Assembly: GCA_015689735.1 (NCBI GenBank)
Contig: WVSP01000001.1
Location: forward strand, 360,001-424,000
Source: Rhodobacterales bacterium LSUCC0031
GTDB taxonomy: Bacteria > Pseudomonadota > Alphaproteobacteria > Rhodobacterales > Rhodobacteraceae
DNA: 64,000 nucleotides
Direction of reading: 5' to 3'
Within the stretch, counting starts at the first letter, position 1. Each line of letters begins with the position of its first letter. The translations under genes were made by a program, and so were the position numbers. Below the pieces are notes generated by a model, which was not told the origin of the DNA, made no database searches, and saw only the letters and a list, made by a program, of their open reading frames with translations. Shown one piece after another: positions 46,009 through 55,455 of the stretch.

Positions 46009-47784
46009 TCAGTCTTCTAATCCGTCGTCGGGGGCAGGCAATAGCCCCACAGGGCGGGCCAATGTCCAGCTGACCGCGCTGCCATAGCCGCTTAGCGCCG
46101 CAGAGAGAACGATTTGTTTTGTCGCGCGCGGGCGCAGCCGCTCTTCGTCGAGATAGACCGCAGGGGCAAGGCTGAGGGCCGCATCGCCGGTATGGCGAAA
46201 CACCCATGTCTCGCGGTTGGGTAATTGGATCGACACCGCCGTGCCGCCCATGTCGATCTTTGCCACCGCGTCGGGGTGAAGGTGAAACTGCACCGTGTAG
46301 CGCAGGCCCTTGCCATCGCGCAGTTGTGACAACACACGGTCAAGCGTGAGGCGATCAGCAGCGGTCATCGCGGCCAAGCCATCCTCGCCGCGCAGCAAGC
46401 TTCCATCATGGGCCAGTTGTAGAGAGCGCAGATGCACCAGCCCATGTGTGCGCCGCCAGCCATCATGGCTTAGCGCAATCGCTTGGGCGGTCTTCATCTC
46501 GGAATGTTGGACATCGACAGTTCGCGGGCCGGTCACGAAATCCTGCTGCCCAGGATCGGCCCTATCGGCACCACGTGCCAAGCGCGCGCTGGCATAGCCC
46601 GTCAGTGACAGGGTGCTGTGGCTTGCCGTGGCGCGCCCGGTGCGCTGCCATTGCGGCCCAAAGCCAAGGCCCCGTCCCGACGACACGATGACCGGCGCGC
46701 GCCCAGAGACCAATTCGAAGGCGAGTGTCGCGGCATGCGCCCGGTGACTGCCCGGCCCCAATGGCGGAGCCGCGGCATCGACGATCAGCGAGATGCGTCG
46801 CCCACCCAAGCGGGCATACCCCATCGCAAGGCCTGCGTTGCGGCTTGGGCGCAGGTTCGACCGCGCCAGCGCCCGGTCGAGAACACCTGGCCCCCCGCGC
46901 CCGCCGCCATGCATCCGCACCAAGCTGCCATCTGCATGACGCAGGCTGCGCAAGGTGGGGGCGATGCGCGCGATCGCCGTGTCGATTGCGGGATCGCCGG
47001 GCTTGCCCGTCTCCCTCAGAAGCAGGGCGAGAAACGTCAGATGTGCAAAGACTGTCAAAAGCTCTTCGGGGTTGCGCGACATGATTGCGCCGCCTGCATC
47101 GATGTCATCGGCACAGGCCTGTGCCAGCGCGCTCAAGGCGGGCTTTAGCCTGTCTTGCAGCCCCGCCAATGTCAGCGCCGAGGCGACCTGCGCCGACAAG
47201 GCCGCGATACGTTCACTTCCCGGCGTGGCGTGGGGCGCGCGCAATTGCAGCACGCGGAACTGCCGCCCCAACGCGCCGGCCAAGCGCGGTCTGTCTTTGG
47301 CTGCAATGGCGTGGCTCAAGAAGCGGGCATGGGTGATCATCGCGATTTGGCGCTGCGCCACGAGCGCAAGCGACCAGCCAAGGCCGCGCCCACGCCCATC
47401 GCGCAACAGCCAATCCGAAAGCCAGAGTTGCGCGGTCGCGCGCCCACCGCCATCGGGAAGAATCGCGAGATCATCAAGCCATGCAAAACCATGCAGCGCA
47501 TCGCGAAAGGGGGCGGGGGCCGCCGCGATCTGCCACGGTGTGCGCCCCTCGAGCATGACCTTGTGACCGGCCAAAGATAGATCGCCCGCAACCATGCGCA
47601 TGCCTTGTTCTTCAGAGCCAGTGAACGCGGGCAAGGGCTGCCAAGCAAAGCCTGTGACACGCGGCGCGGTCACATCCGCACGCCAAACCACGAGCCGGTC
47701 GGACAGGCCGATACGTCCTTGCATGGGCTGCATGTCAGCGCTGTTGTCTGGTCTGTCGGGCATGTATTGTTGGCCGTGGTTCAT
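46009..47784 (-). CDS. Heparinase II/III family protein
   Basis: About 591 residues. The C-terminal half (about residues 300-560) matches the beta-sandwich of the heparinase II/III family, with [45 protein letters not shown], and the tail [14 protein letters not shown], while the N-terminal half is helical (toroid-like). In lyases of this family these sites act on uronic-acid polysaccharides; here the substrate is unknown and no signal peptide is evident, so a role in a cytoplasmic or exported polysaccharide step cannot be set. The start is uncertain: 47784 (ATG), 47811 (TTG) and 47763 (ATG) are all open without a clear ribosome site. Placed between rsmB and purH. Confidence 0.85.
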   Translation of the reverse strand: MNHGQQYMPDRPDNSADMQPMQGRIGLSDRLVVWRADVTAPRVTGFAWQPLPAFTGSEEQGMRMVAGDLSLAGHKVMLEGRTPWQIAAAPAPFRDALHGFAWLDDLAILPDGGGRATAQLWLSDWLLRDGRGRGLGWSLALVAQRQIAMITHARFLSHAIAAKDRPRLAGALGRQFRVLQLRAPHATPGSERIAALSAQVASALTLAGLQDRLKPALSALAQACADDIDAGGAIMSRNPEELLTVFAHLTFLALLLRETGKPGDPAIDTAIARIAPTLRSLRHADGSLVRMHGGGRGGPGVLDRALARSNLRPSRNAGLAMGYARLGGRRISLIVDAAAPPLGPGSHRAHAATLAFELVSGRAPVIVSSGRGLGFGPQWQRTGRATASHSTLSLTGYASARLARGADRADPGQQDFVTGPRTVDVQHSEMKTAQAIALSHDGWRRTHGLVHLRSLQLAHDGSLLRGEDGLAAMTAADRLTLDRVLSQLRDGKGLRYTVQFHLHPDAVAKIDMGGTAVSIQLPNRETWVFRHTGDAALSLAPAVYLDEERLRPRATKQIVLSAALSGYGSAVSWTLARPVGLLPAPDDGLED

Positions 47785-47835
47785 GGCTATGTGGGGCCGG
47801 TCGTGATCCAAGGATAGGGTCGGTCGCGGCCAGTG

Positions 47836-49086
47836 TCACGCGCGGGTCAGGACAGCGGCGTAAAACCCGTCGATGCCGCCTAGGTCAGGCCAGATATCAG
47901 GGCGCAAGCGCAATCCACCTTCGGGGCTTTGCCACGATGCGTCCCCGCCCAAGGCTACCCCATCCACCGGGATCACCCGCAGGCCATCATGCCGTTTCAA
48001 GGCGGCGTTGATCTGGTGCTCGCCCTCGACCGGCAATAGTGAGCAGGTACAAAAGACCAAACGCCCGCCCGGCGCCAGGAGCGTCAGGGCATGATCGAGC
48101 ATCTGCATTTGCAGCCGGGTCAGGGGTTCGACCTCGGTCCAGCGTTTGACATGGGCCAGATCGGGGTGGCGGCGGATCGTGCCGCTTGCCGTGCAGGGTG
48201 CGTCGAGCAAGATCACATCATAAGGTGCAGCGGCATGGGTGAGCGCATCTCCCACGACGAGCGTGGCCTTCATCTGGGTCCGGGCAAGGTTTTCGGCCAC
48301 CCGCTTCATGCGGTGCTCCGAGATATCGAGCGCCGTTACATCCGCCCCGGCGGCGGCGAGTTGCATGGTTTTGCCGCCGGGGGCCGCGCAAGTGTCAAGT
48401 ACGCGCGCCCCCGCCACATCGCCCAACAGCCGCACGGGCAGGGCAGCGGCGGCATCTTGCACCCAGAAATCGCCCGCCGCATAGCCCGGCAAGGCGCTGA
48501 CTTGCGTGCCGGGTGGCAGGCGCAAGCTGCCTGTCGGAAGCTTGCGGGCATCGGGGATATCCAATGTGACCCCTGGCTTGCAGGTCAGATCGATGGGCGG
48601 CAGCGGAAGATGTGCCGCCTCGATCGTGCGCAAGACTTCGGCCCCCCAGCGCTTTTTGACCGGCCCGCCGATCCAGCCCGGCAAACGTTGCGGTGTTTGC
48701 AGGGCCAAGCGTTCCGCCCCCTCAACGGCAAGCTTGCGCAAGACCGCATTGATCATGCCTGCGCCGCGGGCGGTCGCTTTGTTGCGCTTGGCGATGGCCA
48801 CTGCGCTATCGACAACCCCATGGGCATCCTCGCCCACGACCAACAATTCGCACGCTGCAAGGCGCAAAACGGCAAGGGTTGCGGGTTGCGGCTTGCGGTC
48901 CAGATAGGCGGCAAGGCAGGCATCGAGCGGTTCGAGATAGCGCAAAGTCAGCGAAACAAGGCGGGCCGCGCGCGCCTGATCGGCGGGGGCAAGCCGGTTG
49001 TCACTTGGAAGTTGCGCAAGCATCCGCCGCTCGCGCAGCACCGCGTCAAGTGCGCGCAGCGCCGCCTGTCTTGCCCCATGGCTCAT
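47836..49086 (-). CDS. rsmB: 16S rRNA m5C967 methyltransferase RsmB
   Basis: SAM-dependent methyltransferase of the NOL1/NOP2/Fmu family, modifying C967 of 16S rRNA. 416 residues: an N-terminal NusB-like RNA-binding domain (RQAALRALDAVLRE onward) and the catalytic domain with DTCAAPGGKTMQLAAAG for SAM, DAPCTASGTIRRHPDL carrying one catalytic Cys and FCTCSLLPVEGE the other. Length and order match RsmB. The start at 49086 is the standard ATG. First gene of the operon that runs to the M16 pair; its promoter must lie between it and the divergent DUF1674 gene, about 80 bases. Confidence 0.95.
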   Translation of the reverse strand: MSHGARQAALRALDAVLRERRMLAQLPSDNRLAPADQARAARLVSLTLRYLEPLDACLAAYLDRKPQPATLAVLRLAACELLVVGEDAHGVVDSAVAIAKRNKATARGAGMINAVLRKLAVEGAERLALQTPQRLPGWIGGPVKKRWGAEVLRTIEAAHLPLPPIDLTCKPGVTLDIPDARKLPTGSLRLPPGTQVSALPGYAAGDFWVQDAAAALPVRLLGDVAGARVLDTCAAPGGKTMQLAAAGADVTALDISEHRMKRVAENLARTQMKATLVVGDALTHAAAPYDVILLDAPCTASGTIRRHPDLAHVKRWTEVEPLTRLQMQMLDHALTLLAPGGRLVFCTCSLLPVEGEHQINAALKRHDGLRVIPVDGVALGGDASWQSPEGGLRLRPDIWPDLGGIDGFYAAVLTRA

Positions 49087-49166
49087 GCGTCTTTCCCTTG
49101 TTCCAGAGGCTCAGGGGCGTATATCACCGTCGAGCTGACGACAAGAATGTCCTTGGGATTTCCGAT

Positions 49167-49358
49167 ATGAGCGACGACCAGCCTGCCCGCGACATCGCAC
49201 ATTTGCCACCCGCCGCCCAACGTGCCTTGGCCGAGGCCGATGCGCGCCGCAAAGCCGCCAAACAGGACGCGCTCCCGCCCGAGTTGGGTGGCCGCGACGG
49301 CCCCGAGCCTGTGCGCTACGGCGATTGGGAGAAAAAGGGCATCGCAATCGACTTTTGA
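49167..49358 (+). CDS. DUF1674 (SDHAF4-like) protein
   Basis: 63-residue protein with the DUF1674 signature LPPELGGRDGPEPVRYGDWEKKGIAIDF at its C terminus (family: GPEPTRYGDWExxGRxxDF). The eukaryotic relative SDHAF4 assists flavination and assembly of succinate dehydrogenase; bacterial members are likely to do the same but this is by homology only. The ATG at 49167 gives a normal-length protein and TTGGGA is nearby as a weak ribosome site; the frame remains open upstream through rsmB on the opposite strand, which is shadow. Divergent from rsmB. Confidence 0.88.
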   Translation: MSDDQPARDIAHLPPAAQRALAEADARRKAAKQDALPPELGGRDGPEPVRYGDWEKKGIAIDF

Positions 49359-49377
49359 CGTGCTGGCCTCGTCTGGC

Positions 49378-49752
49378 CTAGTCCAGTGTCAGATCGGCGA
49401 ACATCCCCGCGCCCTGATCCGAAGTGAAGCGCAAGGCGGTGCCGTTTTCTTGCACCAGCTGGCAATTATACCCAAGATCGGTGTCATTCCAGAACAAGTC
49501 GCGGCAGAAATAGCCATTTTCCCACCGCCACTGGCCAGTGACAGGTCCGCCAAAGGCACGGCCTTGGATCTCGCCAGTGGGGGTAACCGTCAGCCGGATC
49601 CCCAACCTGCGCAATTCGCGCCCTTCGACCAGCGCAACGAACTGCGCATCGCTCTCGACCACGCGAAACTCCTCGGCTTGCGCCGGGCGTGGGGTGGCAA
49701 ACAGGGCAAGGCCCAGGCCAGCAATCGCAAGGATGATGAATTGGCGGATCAT
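49378..49752 (-). CDS. Uncharacterised secreted protein
   Basis: 124 residues: a signal peptide (FIILAIAGLGLALFATPRPAQA, written over residues 5-26) and then a compact soluble domain with two Cys (YFCRDLFW and GYNCQLVQ) that could form a disulfide in the periplasm. GQWRWENGYFCRDLFWNDTDLGYN and ALRFTSDQGAGMFADLTLD suggest a beta-rich fold. The family is not recognised by name. The ATG at 49752 is preferred to 49767 because it leaves a clean signal peptide. Single gene between the DUF1674 gene and dapB. Confidence 0.75.
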   Translation of the reverse strand: MIRQFIILAIAGLGLALFATPRPAQAEEFRVVESDAQFVALVEGRELRRLGIRLTVTPTGEIQGRAFGGPVTGQWRWENGYFCRDLFWNDTDLGYNCQLVQENGTALRFTSDQGAGMFADLTLD

Positions 49753-49826
49753 GTTACGCTCTCGCATGCGCCCCAGATAGTGAGCGAGCTAGAAACGAAA
49801 TACCCGAATTCAAGCGGTTGGCAGGG

Positions 49827-50639
49827 TCACGCCAAGCCCAAAACATCCATCATGTCGTAATGGCCGGGCGCCATGCCTTGGCCCCAGAGCGCCGCCTTAA
49901 GCGCGCCGCGCGCAAAGATGGCGCGATCGGTGGCAACATGGCGCAAGATGATCCGCTCGCCGCCTGCGGCAAAGATCACATCATGCTCGCCGACGATGTC
50001 GCCGCCTCGGATCGCGCTAAAGCCGATATCGCCGCGCTGGCGTTCCCCGGTGATTCCGTCGCGCCCGCGATCGGAGACATCGGTCAAATTGATACCGCGT
50101 CCCTTGGCTGCCGCCTCGCCCAACATCAGCGCGGTGCCGGAGGGGGCATCGACCTTGTGGCGGTGATGGGCCTCGACGATTTCGATATCGAAATCCGCAT
50201 CAAGGGCGCGCGCGACCTGCTCGGTCAGGCGCGTCAAAAGGTTGACCCCAAGGCTCATGTTTCCAGCGCGCACGATCACGGCATGGCGAGCGGCGGCATC
50301 GAGGGCTTGGATATCGCTGTCGCTTAGACCCGTGGTGCCGATCACATGCACACAACGCGCCTGTGCGGTCAGCTGCGCATGGGCCAGCGTGGCAGCAGGT
50401 GCGGTGAAGTCGATCACGGCTTGCGCCTTGACGATCACCGTCAGCGGGTCGTCGGTCACGCTGACACCAAGGGGCGCGCGCCCCAGCGCCGTGCCAAGAT
50501 CTTGGCCGATCCAGTCATGGCCGGGCCGTTCGGTGGCACCGATCAGTTGGGCGCCATCCGATGCCACGATCGTGTCGATCAGCATCCGCCCCATCCGCCC
50601 CGAGGCCCCCATCACTGCGATCCCGATCTTGTCGGCCAT
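49827..50639 (-). CDS. dapB: 4-hydroxy-tetrahydrodipicolinate reductase
   Basis: Second committed step of lysine and diaminopimelate synthesis, using NAD(P)H. 270 residues: Rossmann nucleotide-binding [11 protein letters not shown], the [13 protein letters not shown] block, the active-site/nucleotide [12 protein letters not shown], and the signature [22 protein letters not shown] with the catalytic His-His and Lys. The ATG at 50639 gives the canonical [14 protein letters not shown]; a longer frame to 50699 adds residues unlike DapB. It is divergent from rbfA. With dapF and the possible dapC, three pathway genes lie in this window but not in one operon. Confidence 0.96.
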   Translation of the reverse strand: MADKIGIAVMGASGRMGRMLIDTIVASDGAQLIGATERPGHDWIGQDLGTALGRAPLGVSVTDDPLTVIVKAQAVIDFTAPAATLAHAQLTAQARCVHVIGTTGLSDSDIQALDAAARHAVIVRAGNMSLGVNLLTRLTEQVARALDADFDIEIVEAHHRHKVDAPSGTALMLGEAAAKGRGINLTDVSDRGRDGITGERQRGDIGFSAIRGGDIVGEHDVIFAAGGERIILRHVATDRAIFARGALKAALWGQGMAPGHYDMMDVLGLA

Positions 50640-50758
50640 GTCATGTCCCTCCGTTCGTTGGGGGTGCTGATAGCCGATGCGCAGGGCCGCGCAAAGCACT
50701 CGCTTGCGACAAGGGCCGCCTTCCCATAAGTCGCAGGTGGAACAAGATGGGTAATGGC

Positions 50759-51175
50759 ATGGTAAAGAACCGGCAATCCGAGGGGTCTGGCCCTTCGCAG
50801 CGGCAATTGCGCGTTGGCGAATTGATCCGGCGCACCTTGTCGGCCGTGTTGGCGCGTGGCGATGTGCATGACCCCGCGTTGAACGCGATGTCGATCACCG
50901 TGGGCGAAGTGCGTACCTCGCCCGATCTGAAGATCGCAACTGTCTATGTCATGCCGCTTGGCGGGGCCGGGCGCGAGGATGCGATCCAAGCGCTCAAACG
51001 CAATCGCGGTGAGTTACGCCGTATGCTGATGCGTGATATGACGTTGAAATACGCACCGGATCTGCGGTTCGTCATCGACGAGACCTTTGACCGAATGGAT
51101 GAAACCCGCGCGCTTTTCGCCCGTGACGATGTCCGGCGCGATCTCGAAGGGGGCGCGGAGGACGAAGAGGCATGA
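50759..51175 (+). CDS. rbfA: Ribosome-binding factor A
   Basis: 138-residue KH-fold factor needed for 30S maturation, especially at low temperature; binds the 5' helix of 16S rRNA. The blocks [38 protein letters not shown] (spread over residues 43-65), [20 protein letters not shown] are family hallmarks. Two starts are possible: 50747 (GTGG six bases before) and 50759; the latter gives MVKNRQ, in line with the MAKNR start of relatives, so it is preferred. Overlaps the next gene by four bases. Confidence 0.93.
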   Translation: MVKNRQSEGSGPSQRQLRVGELIRRTLSAVLARGDVHDPALNAMSITVGEVRTSPDLKIATVYVMPLGGAGREDAIQALKRNRGELRRMLMRDMTLKYAPDLRFVIDETFDRMDETRALFARDDVRRDLEGGAEDEEA

Positions 51176-51930
51176 TCCGGGTGCTGGCACTTGTGATGGT
51201 GTTGGGATCGGCACCTGCGGCCTTTGCCGCGGCATGCGCGCAGGTTGATTTCGACGGTGCGCCCTTTACCGCCTGCCGGATTGATCTGGGCCAATCCGAT
51301 CTGCGCCTGTTCTTGCGCGATGATGACGGTGTTGTTTATGGCAGCTTTAGCCGCATCGACGCGCGCTTGGCCCCGGATAAACGGCTTGGCATCGCGATGA
51401 ATGCGGGCATGTTCCACGAAGACCGTAGCCCCGTGGGCCTTTATATCGAGAGCGGTATCGAGGAGATGCGCGTGATCACCACCGAAGGGCCGGGTAATTT
51501 CGGCCTTTTGCCGAATGGTGTGCTGTGTCTGAACGCAGGTTTGGCACGGATCGTGGAAAGCCGCGCCTATGCCGCTGCCCCGCCGGATTGCCGCGATGCG
51601 ACCCAGTCAGGGCCGATGCTGGTGATCAATGGTACCCTGCATCCGCGTTTCATCCCCGACAGCGAAAGCCGCAATGTCCGTAATGGTGTGGGCGTCGATG
51701 CCACCGGCAAGATCGTACATCTGGTGATCTCGGATGCGCCTGTTAACTTTCACCATTTCGCGCGATTTTTCCGCGATCATCTGGGGTTGGCACAGGCGCT
51801 TTACCTCGATGGGCGGGTATCGCGGCTTTATGCGCCGGGTATCGGACGGGCCGATATTGGCCTGCCGATCGGGCCGATCATCGGCACGGTCGTGGATGCG
51901 GCGGTTGACGCCGCGCCGACAGGCGGCTAG
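51172..51930 (+). CDS. Phosphodiester glycosidase (NAGPA-like) family protein
   Basis: 252 residues: a signal peptide ([16 protein letters not shown]) then the conserved domain of the NAGPA/phosphodiester glycosidase family. Characteristic pieces are [50 protein letters not shown], and [19 protein letters not shown]. Mammalian members remove GlcNAc from a phosphodiester; bacterial members are mostly unstudied, with possible roles in envelope polymers. It starts within rbfA (ATGA) and precedes truB by 33 bases; operon with translation genes but no obvious functional tie. Confidence 0.9.
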   Translation: MIRVLALVMVLGSAPAAFAAACAQVDFDGAPFTACRIDLGQSDLRLFLRDDDGVVYGSFSRIDARLAPDKRLGIAMNAGMFHEDRSPVGLYIESGIEEMRVITTEGPGNFGLLPNGVLCLNAGLARIVESRAYAAAPPDCRDATQSGPMLVINGTLHPRFIPDSESRNVRNGVGVDATGKIVHLVISDAPVNFHHFARFFRDHLGLAQALYLDGRVSRLYAPGIGRADIGLPIGPIIGTVVDAAVDAAPTGG

Positions 51931-51963
51931 CCCGCCGTATTTTCCACAGGCAAGGGTCTGACG

Positions 51964-52869
51964 ATGGGACGTAGTCGCAAGGGCCGTGATGTTTCGGGCT
52001 GGGTCTTGGTTGACAAGCCGGCGGGCATCACCTCGACCAGCGTGGTCAACAAGATCCGCTGGGCCTTCGGTGCCAAAAAGGCAGGCCATGCCGGCACGCT
52101 TGACCCTGACGCGACGGGCATGCTGCCAGTGGCTCTGGGCGAGGCGACAAAAACCATCCCCTATTTGGCCGAGGCGCTCAAAGGCTATGATTTCACCGCG
52201 CGCTGGGGGGCCGCAACCACCACCGACGATGCCGCAGGCACGGTGATCGCGACATCCGATCTGCGCCCGACTGAGGCCGCGATCCGCGCTGCCCTCCCGC
52301 AATACATCGGCGATATCCGGCAAGTGCCGCCGCAATTCTCGGCGGTCAAGGTCGAGGGCGCGCGAGCCTACGACATCGCGCGCGGCGGCGCGGCAATGGA
52401 GCTGGCCGCGCGTGATCTTTACGTCGAGACGCTTGCGCTTGTGGCAATGCCCGATGCCGATCATGCCGCGTTGCATTTCGTTTGCGGATCAGGCGGCTAT
52501 GTACGGTCGATTGCGCGCGATTTGGGGGCGGATTTGGGCTGTTTGGGCCATGTGCTGCATCTCCGCCGGACATGGGTTGGCCCCTTCGATGTCGAGGATG
52601 CGGTGACCCTCGACCAAATCGAGAGTTTGTCACAAACGCCTCAGATCGACGCGCTGCTGAAGCCTGTGGCGCTGGCCTTGGGCGATTTGCCAATGGTGAT
52701 CGCCACCGAGGCGGGGGCTGCGCGACTGAAGAACGGCAATCCCGGACAGGTCTTGCCCGGGCCGGGTGAATATGGCGCGCTTGTTTGGGTCGCCCATAAT
52801 GGCCGGCCCTTGGCGATTGGCCGTCTGCGCGGGGCCGAGGTGCATCCCGAACGGGTCTTCAACCTTTGA
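51964..52869 (+). CDS. truB: tRNA pseudouridine55 synthase
   Basis: Makes the near-universal pseudouridine 55 in the T-arm of tRNAs. 301 residues; the catalytic Asp is in [22 protein letters not shown], preceded by the typical [19 protein letters not shown]. Further blocks are [36 protein letters not shown] and the C-terminal [18 protein letters not shown] with the Arg used for the phosphate. All are normal. The start at 51964 has AAGGG upstream. Ends the rbfA-glycosidase-truB group. Confidence 0.95.
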   Translation: MGRSRKGRDVSGWVLVDKPAGITSTSVVNKIRWAFGAKKAGHAGTLDPDATGMLPVALGEATKTIPYLAEALKGYDFTARWGAATTTDDAAGTVIATSDLRPTEAAIRAALPQYIGDIRQVPPQFSAVKVEGARAYDIARGGAAMELAARDLYVETLALVAMPDADHAALHFVCGSGGYVRSIARDLGADLGCLGHVLHLRRTWVGPFDVEDAVTLDQIESLSQTPQIDALLKPVALALGDLPMVIATEAGAARLKNGNPGQVLPGPGEYGALVWVAHNGRPLAIGRLRGAEVHPERVFNL

Positions 52870-52920
52870 CCTTGCGCGATTGCAGTTTGCAGTCGGCGTT
52901 CTGCGCGGCATAACCGGGGC

Positions 52921-53445
52921 ATGATCCTCCGGCACCATCAAAAGGGCGACGCGCAATCCGCGGCCGAATATTCGGATTGCGAAAGCTATCGCTACACGCT
53001 GACCCGTGTCTGGAACCCAACCGGGGGGCGGGTGCTGTTTGTCATGCTCAACCCCTCGACCGCGACCGAGGTGCAGAACGATCCGACCGTTGAACGCTGC
53101 GAGCGGCGCGCACGCGCGCTGGGCTACGGGGCGTTTCGGGTGCTCAATATCTTTGCTTATCGTGCTACCGACCCGCGCGATATGCGCCGCGCCGCCGATC
53201 CTGTTGGCCCTGAAAATGACGCCGCGATCCTTGCGTCGTTGCCTTGGGCCGACGACGTCATCTGTGCCTGGGGGACGCATGGCGCGTATCGGGAACGCGG
53301 CGCGCAGGTCGCCAGGATGCTACGTGGAGCGGGCGCGCATCTTTTGCATCTGGGGTTGAGCCGCGATGGCCATCCCAAGCATCCGCTTTACATCGGCTAT
53401 CATGTTCTGCCCCAACCATGGGAGGGCGATCTTGTCGGGGATTGA
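52921..53445 (+). CDS. DUF1643 family protein
   Basis: 174 residues of the DUF1643 family, common in phages, mobile elements and ordinary chromosomes, without a known function. Hallmarks are YRYTLTRVWNPTGGRVLFVMLNPSTAT, DPTVERCERRARALGYG, NIFAYRATDPRDM and a late VICAWGTHGAYRERGAQV, followed by LSRDGHPKHPLYI. The last two suggest a nucleotide- or base-binding site, but this is not proven. Its stop codon overlaps the start of the next gene by 14 bases, and a GGAGGG inside it serves that gene, so the two are coupled. Confidence 0.9.
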   Translation: MILRHHQKGDAQSAAEYSDCESYRYTLTRVWNPTGGRVLFVMLNPSTATEVQNDPTVERCERRARALGYGAFRVLNIFAYRATDPRDMRRAADPVGPENDAAILASLPWADDVICAWGTHGAYRERGAQVARMLRGAGAHLLHLGLSRDGHPKHPLYIGYHVLPQPWEGDLVGD

Positions 53446-54325
53446 AGGTTTTCGTCAGATGCGGGTCGCCACCAATGGCGTGACCCTTGCGGTACATCGC
53501 GGCGGTGCTGGGCCTGCGCTGATCTTGCTGCATGGTTATCCGCAGACGCATATGACATGGCACCGCGTGGCGCCGCGGCTGGCGGAGCATTTCGATGTGA
53601 TCATTCCCGATCTGCGCGGATATGGCGAAAGCGATGCGCCGCCTGACGATCCCGATCATACCACTTATTCCAAGCGCGAGATGGCCCGCGATATCATCGG
53701 GTTGATGGATGCCCTCGGCGTGGCACGGGCGCATGTCATGGGCCATGATCGCGGCGCAAGGGTGGCTTACAGACTGGCCTTGGATCACCCGGCGCGGGTG
53801 GCGCGGCTCGGAATTATCGAGATCGTCCCGACAGGCGATTTTTGGGATGCATGGGACCGGGAATTGGCCCTGCGCGCCTATCACTGGACCTTTTTGGCAC
53901 AGCCTGCGCCCTTGCCTGAGATGCTGATCAATGCCGATGGGCCGGGCTATATCGCGCGCACCTTGGCCAGTTGGTCGCGCGCGGGTGATCTATCGGCTTT
54001 CGCGCCCCAGGCCTTGGACAGCTATCTCGCCCAAGCGGCCGATCCTGCGCGGATTTCAGCGATGTGCGCGGATTATCGCGCCGGGGCGGGGATCGACCGC
54101 ATATTGGACGCGGCCGACCGCGCCGCCGGCCGCAAAATCGCTGCGCCTTTGCACTTCATTTGGGCAGAGCGCGGCTTTCCGGCGCGCACGGGCGATCCCT
54201 TGGGCATCTGGCGGGCTTGGGCCGACCAGGTGAGCGGTGCTTGCATCCCAGGTTGCGGGCATTTCGCCATGGAGGAGGCCCCCGAAGCGGTGCTTGACCA
54301 GCTGCTGCCGCATGTCTTGGCCTAG
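53432..54325 (+). CDS. Alpha/beta hydrolase, fluoroacetate-dehalogenase-like
   Basis: 297 residues. It follows the fluoroacetate dehalogenase pattern closely: HGYPQTHMTWHRVAP, DLRGYGESDAP, nucleophile Asp106 in MGHDRGARVAYRLALDHP with Arg107 and Arg110 for the substrate carboxylate, His151-Trp152 and Tyr215 forming the fluoride pocket (YHWTFLAQPAPLPE, MCADYRAGAG), and His277 in GCGHFAMEEAPE. The third triad acid, Asp134 in the RPA1163 enzyme, is Glu130 here. Substrate would be a short haloacid or a related ester. Start TTG at 53432 has GGAGGG five bases before it; an ATG at 53459 is the alternative. Overlaps the DUF1643 gene. Confidence 0.87.
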   Translation: MSGIEGFRQMRVATNGVTLAVHRGGAGPALILLHGYPQTHMTWHRVAPRLAEHFDVIIPDLRGYGESDAPPDDPDHTTYSKREMARDIIGLMDALGVARAHVMGHDRGARVAYRLALDHPARVARLGIIEIVPTGDFWDAWDRELALRAYHWTFLAQPAPLPEMLINADGPGYIARTLASWSRAGDLSAFAPQALDSYLAQAADPARISAMCADYRAGAGIDRILDAADRAAGRKIAAPLHFIWAERGFPARTGDPLGIWRAWADQVSGACIPGCGHFAMEEAPEAVLDQLLPHVLA

Positions 54326-54333
54326 TGCAGCGA

Positions 54334-55455
54334 TCACGCCGGTTCGGCGCTTGTGTCCAGATCGATGGGCCGCAGGATAATCGCCGCGGGCGATAGCCCC
54401 TGCGCGCCCGAAACATTGAGGATCACCTGACCGTTGAACCAAATCTCGGCCCCCGTGCCATCGGAGAAATCCGTCACGGCGATGATCGGGTCGGGTGTGG
54501 CCTCGGGGTCGAACATCACCTCGATCACGTCTTGCGCGGGATCGAAATCGGTCACATGCCCCGCCATCGCGGCCATTTCGATAAAGCTTCCAGTGATAAA
54601 ACTATCCTGACCAGCACCGCCGGTGGCGATGTCTTGTGCGCCGATGATGAGGACGTCATCGCCATCGCCGCCATCAAGCACATCGCCCCGATCCTCGTCA
54701 TGCGGCCCAAAGATATTGTCACCGGCTGCGAAGGTGCCATCGAGACGGTCATTGCCGGCCCCACCAAGCAGCGTGTCAGCGCCAAAGCCACCCTGAAGAT
54801 AGTCATCACCATCCCCGCCGCTAAGGTGATCGTCGCCATCGCTACCAAAGAGCAGGTCGCCATCGGCCCCGCCGGAGAGCGTATCATTGCCATCCCCCCC
54901 GACGAGGAAATCGGTCCCGTCGCCGCCGGTCAGGCTGTCATCGCCTTCATCGCCATAAATCTCGTCTGCGCCGCCTTGACCGTCGAGCGTGTCGTCGCCC
55001 TCATTGCCGAAAAGCGCGTCGTCATCTTGCCCGCCCGCAATCAAATCGGCACCCGGGCCGCCGGTGATCGCGTCATCGCCGCCACCGCCGAGCAGGCTAT
55101 CCATCCCCTCGCGGCCGCGCAGCACATCGTCGCCCGTGCCACCATCAAGCAGGTCATCCCCCGCATAGCCATCAAGCGTATCATCGCCGGGGCCGCCCGA
55201 AAGCGTGTCGTCGCCCGCCCCCCCCGTCAGGCTGTCGGCACCATCGCCGCCTTGCAGGGCGACAGGCGCGTCATCAAGCTGCAACAGGGCCGAAAGCGAG
55301 GCAACAGGGCTGTCTTGATCGGTTGGAGGCGTGATGTCGGGGCCTGACGCGTTTCCATCAGCCGGTGTATCGGTGGGTTGCGTGCCATCTGTGACCATGC
55401 CGCCGACCGCATAGCCCATCGCCATCAGGATCAATAACCCACCAGCCGCCAACAT
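54334..55455 (-). CDS. RTX-type calcium-binding repeat protein with N-terminal membrane anchor
   Basis: 373 residues. The N terminus is a single hydrophobic helix (AAGGLLILMAMGYAVGGM), then a spacer rich in Thr, Pro and Asp, then about 19 nonapeptide GGxGxDxLx repeats (residues 69-240) that fold as a calcium beta-roll, and a C-terminal domain (about 260-373) similar to the one after the roll in serralysin-type proteins, ending FNGQVILNVSGAQGLSPAAIILRPIDL. No enzymatic domain is present. The anchor suggests it stays on the cell surface or in the membrane rather than being freely secreted. Start ATG at 55455 has GAGGGA upstream. Function unknown. Confidence 0.85.
   Translation of the reverse strand: MLAAGGLLILMAMGYAVGGMVTDGTQPTDTPADGNASGPDITPPTDQDSPVASLSALLQLDDAPVALQGGDGADSLTGGAGDDTLSGGPGDDTLDGYAGDDLLDGGTGDDVLRGREGMDSLLGGGGDDAITGGPGADLIAGGQDDDALFGNEGDDTLDGQGGADEIYGDEGDDSLTGGDGTDFLVGGDGNDTLSGGADGDLLFGSDGDDHLSGGDGDDYLQGGFGADTLLGGAGNDRLDGTFAAGDNIFGPHDEDRGDVLDGGDGDDVLIIGAQDIATGGAGQDSFITGSFIEMAAMAGHVTDFDPAQDVIEVMFDPEATPDPIIAVTDFSDGTGAEIWFNGQVILNVSGAQGLSPAAIILRPIDLDTSAEPA
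54736..55251 (-). repeat. Tandem RTX nonapeptide repeat coding region
   Basis: About 19 consecutive 27-base units each encoding a GGxGxDxLx nonapeptide, all in frame with the calcium-binding protein. Repeat boundaries vary slightly; some units (for example GREGMDSLL, GQDDDALFG) are degenerate. The array length can change by slippage, so strain differences here are expected. Confidence 0.85.

Noticed and set aside
54532-55347. 271-codon open frame on the plus strand, antisense to the RTX gene
   Set aside because: It arises because the repetitive Asp/Gly codons of the RTX protein read as stop-free on the other strand; the translation is low-complexity, with no start signal, and the RTX frame has clear protein features.
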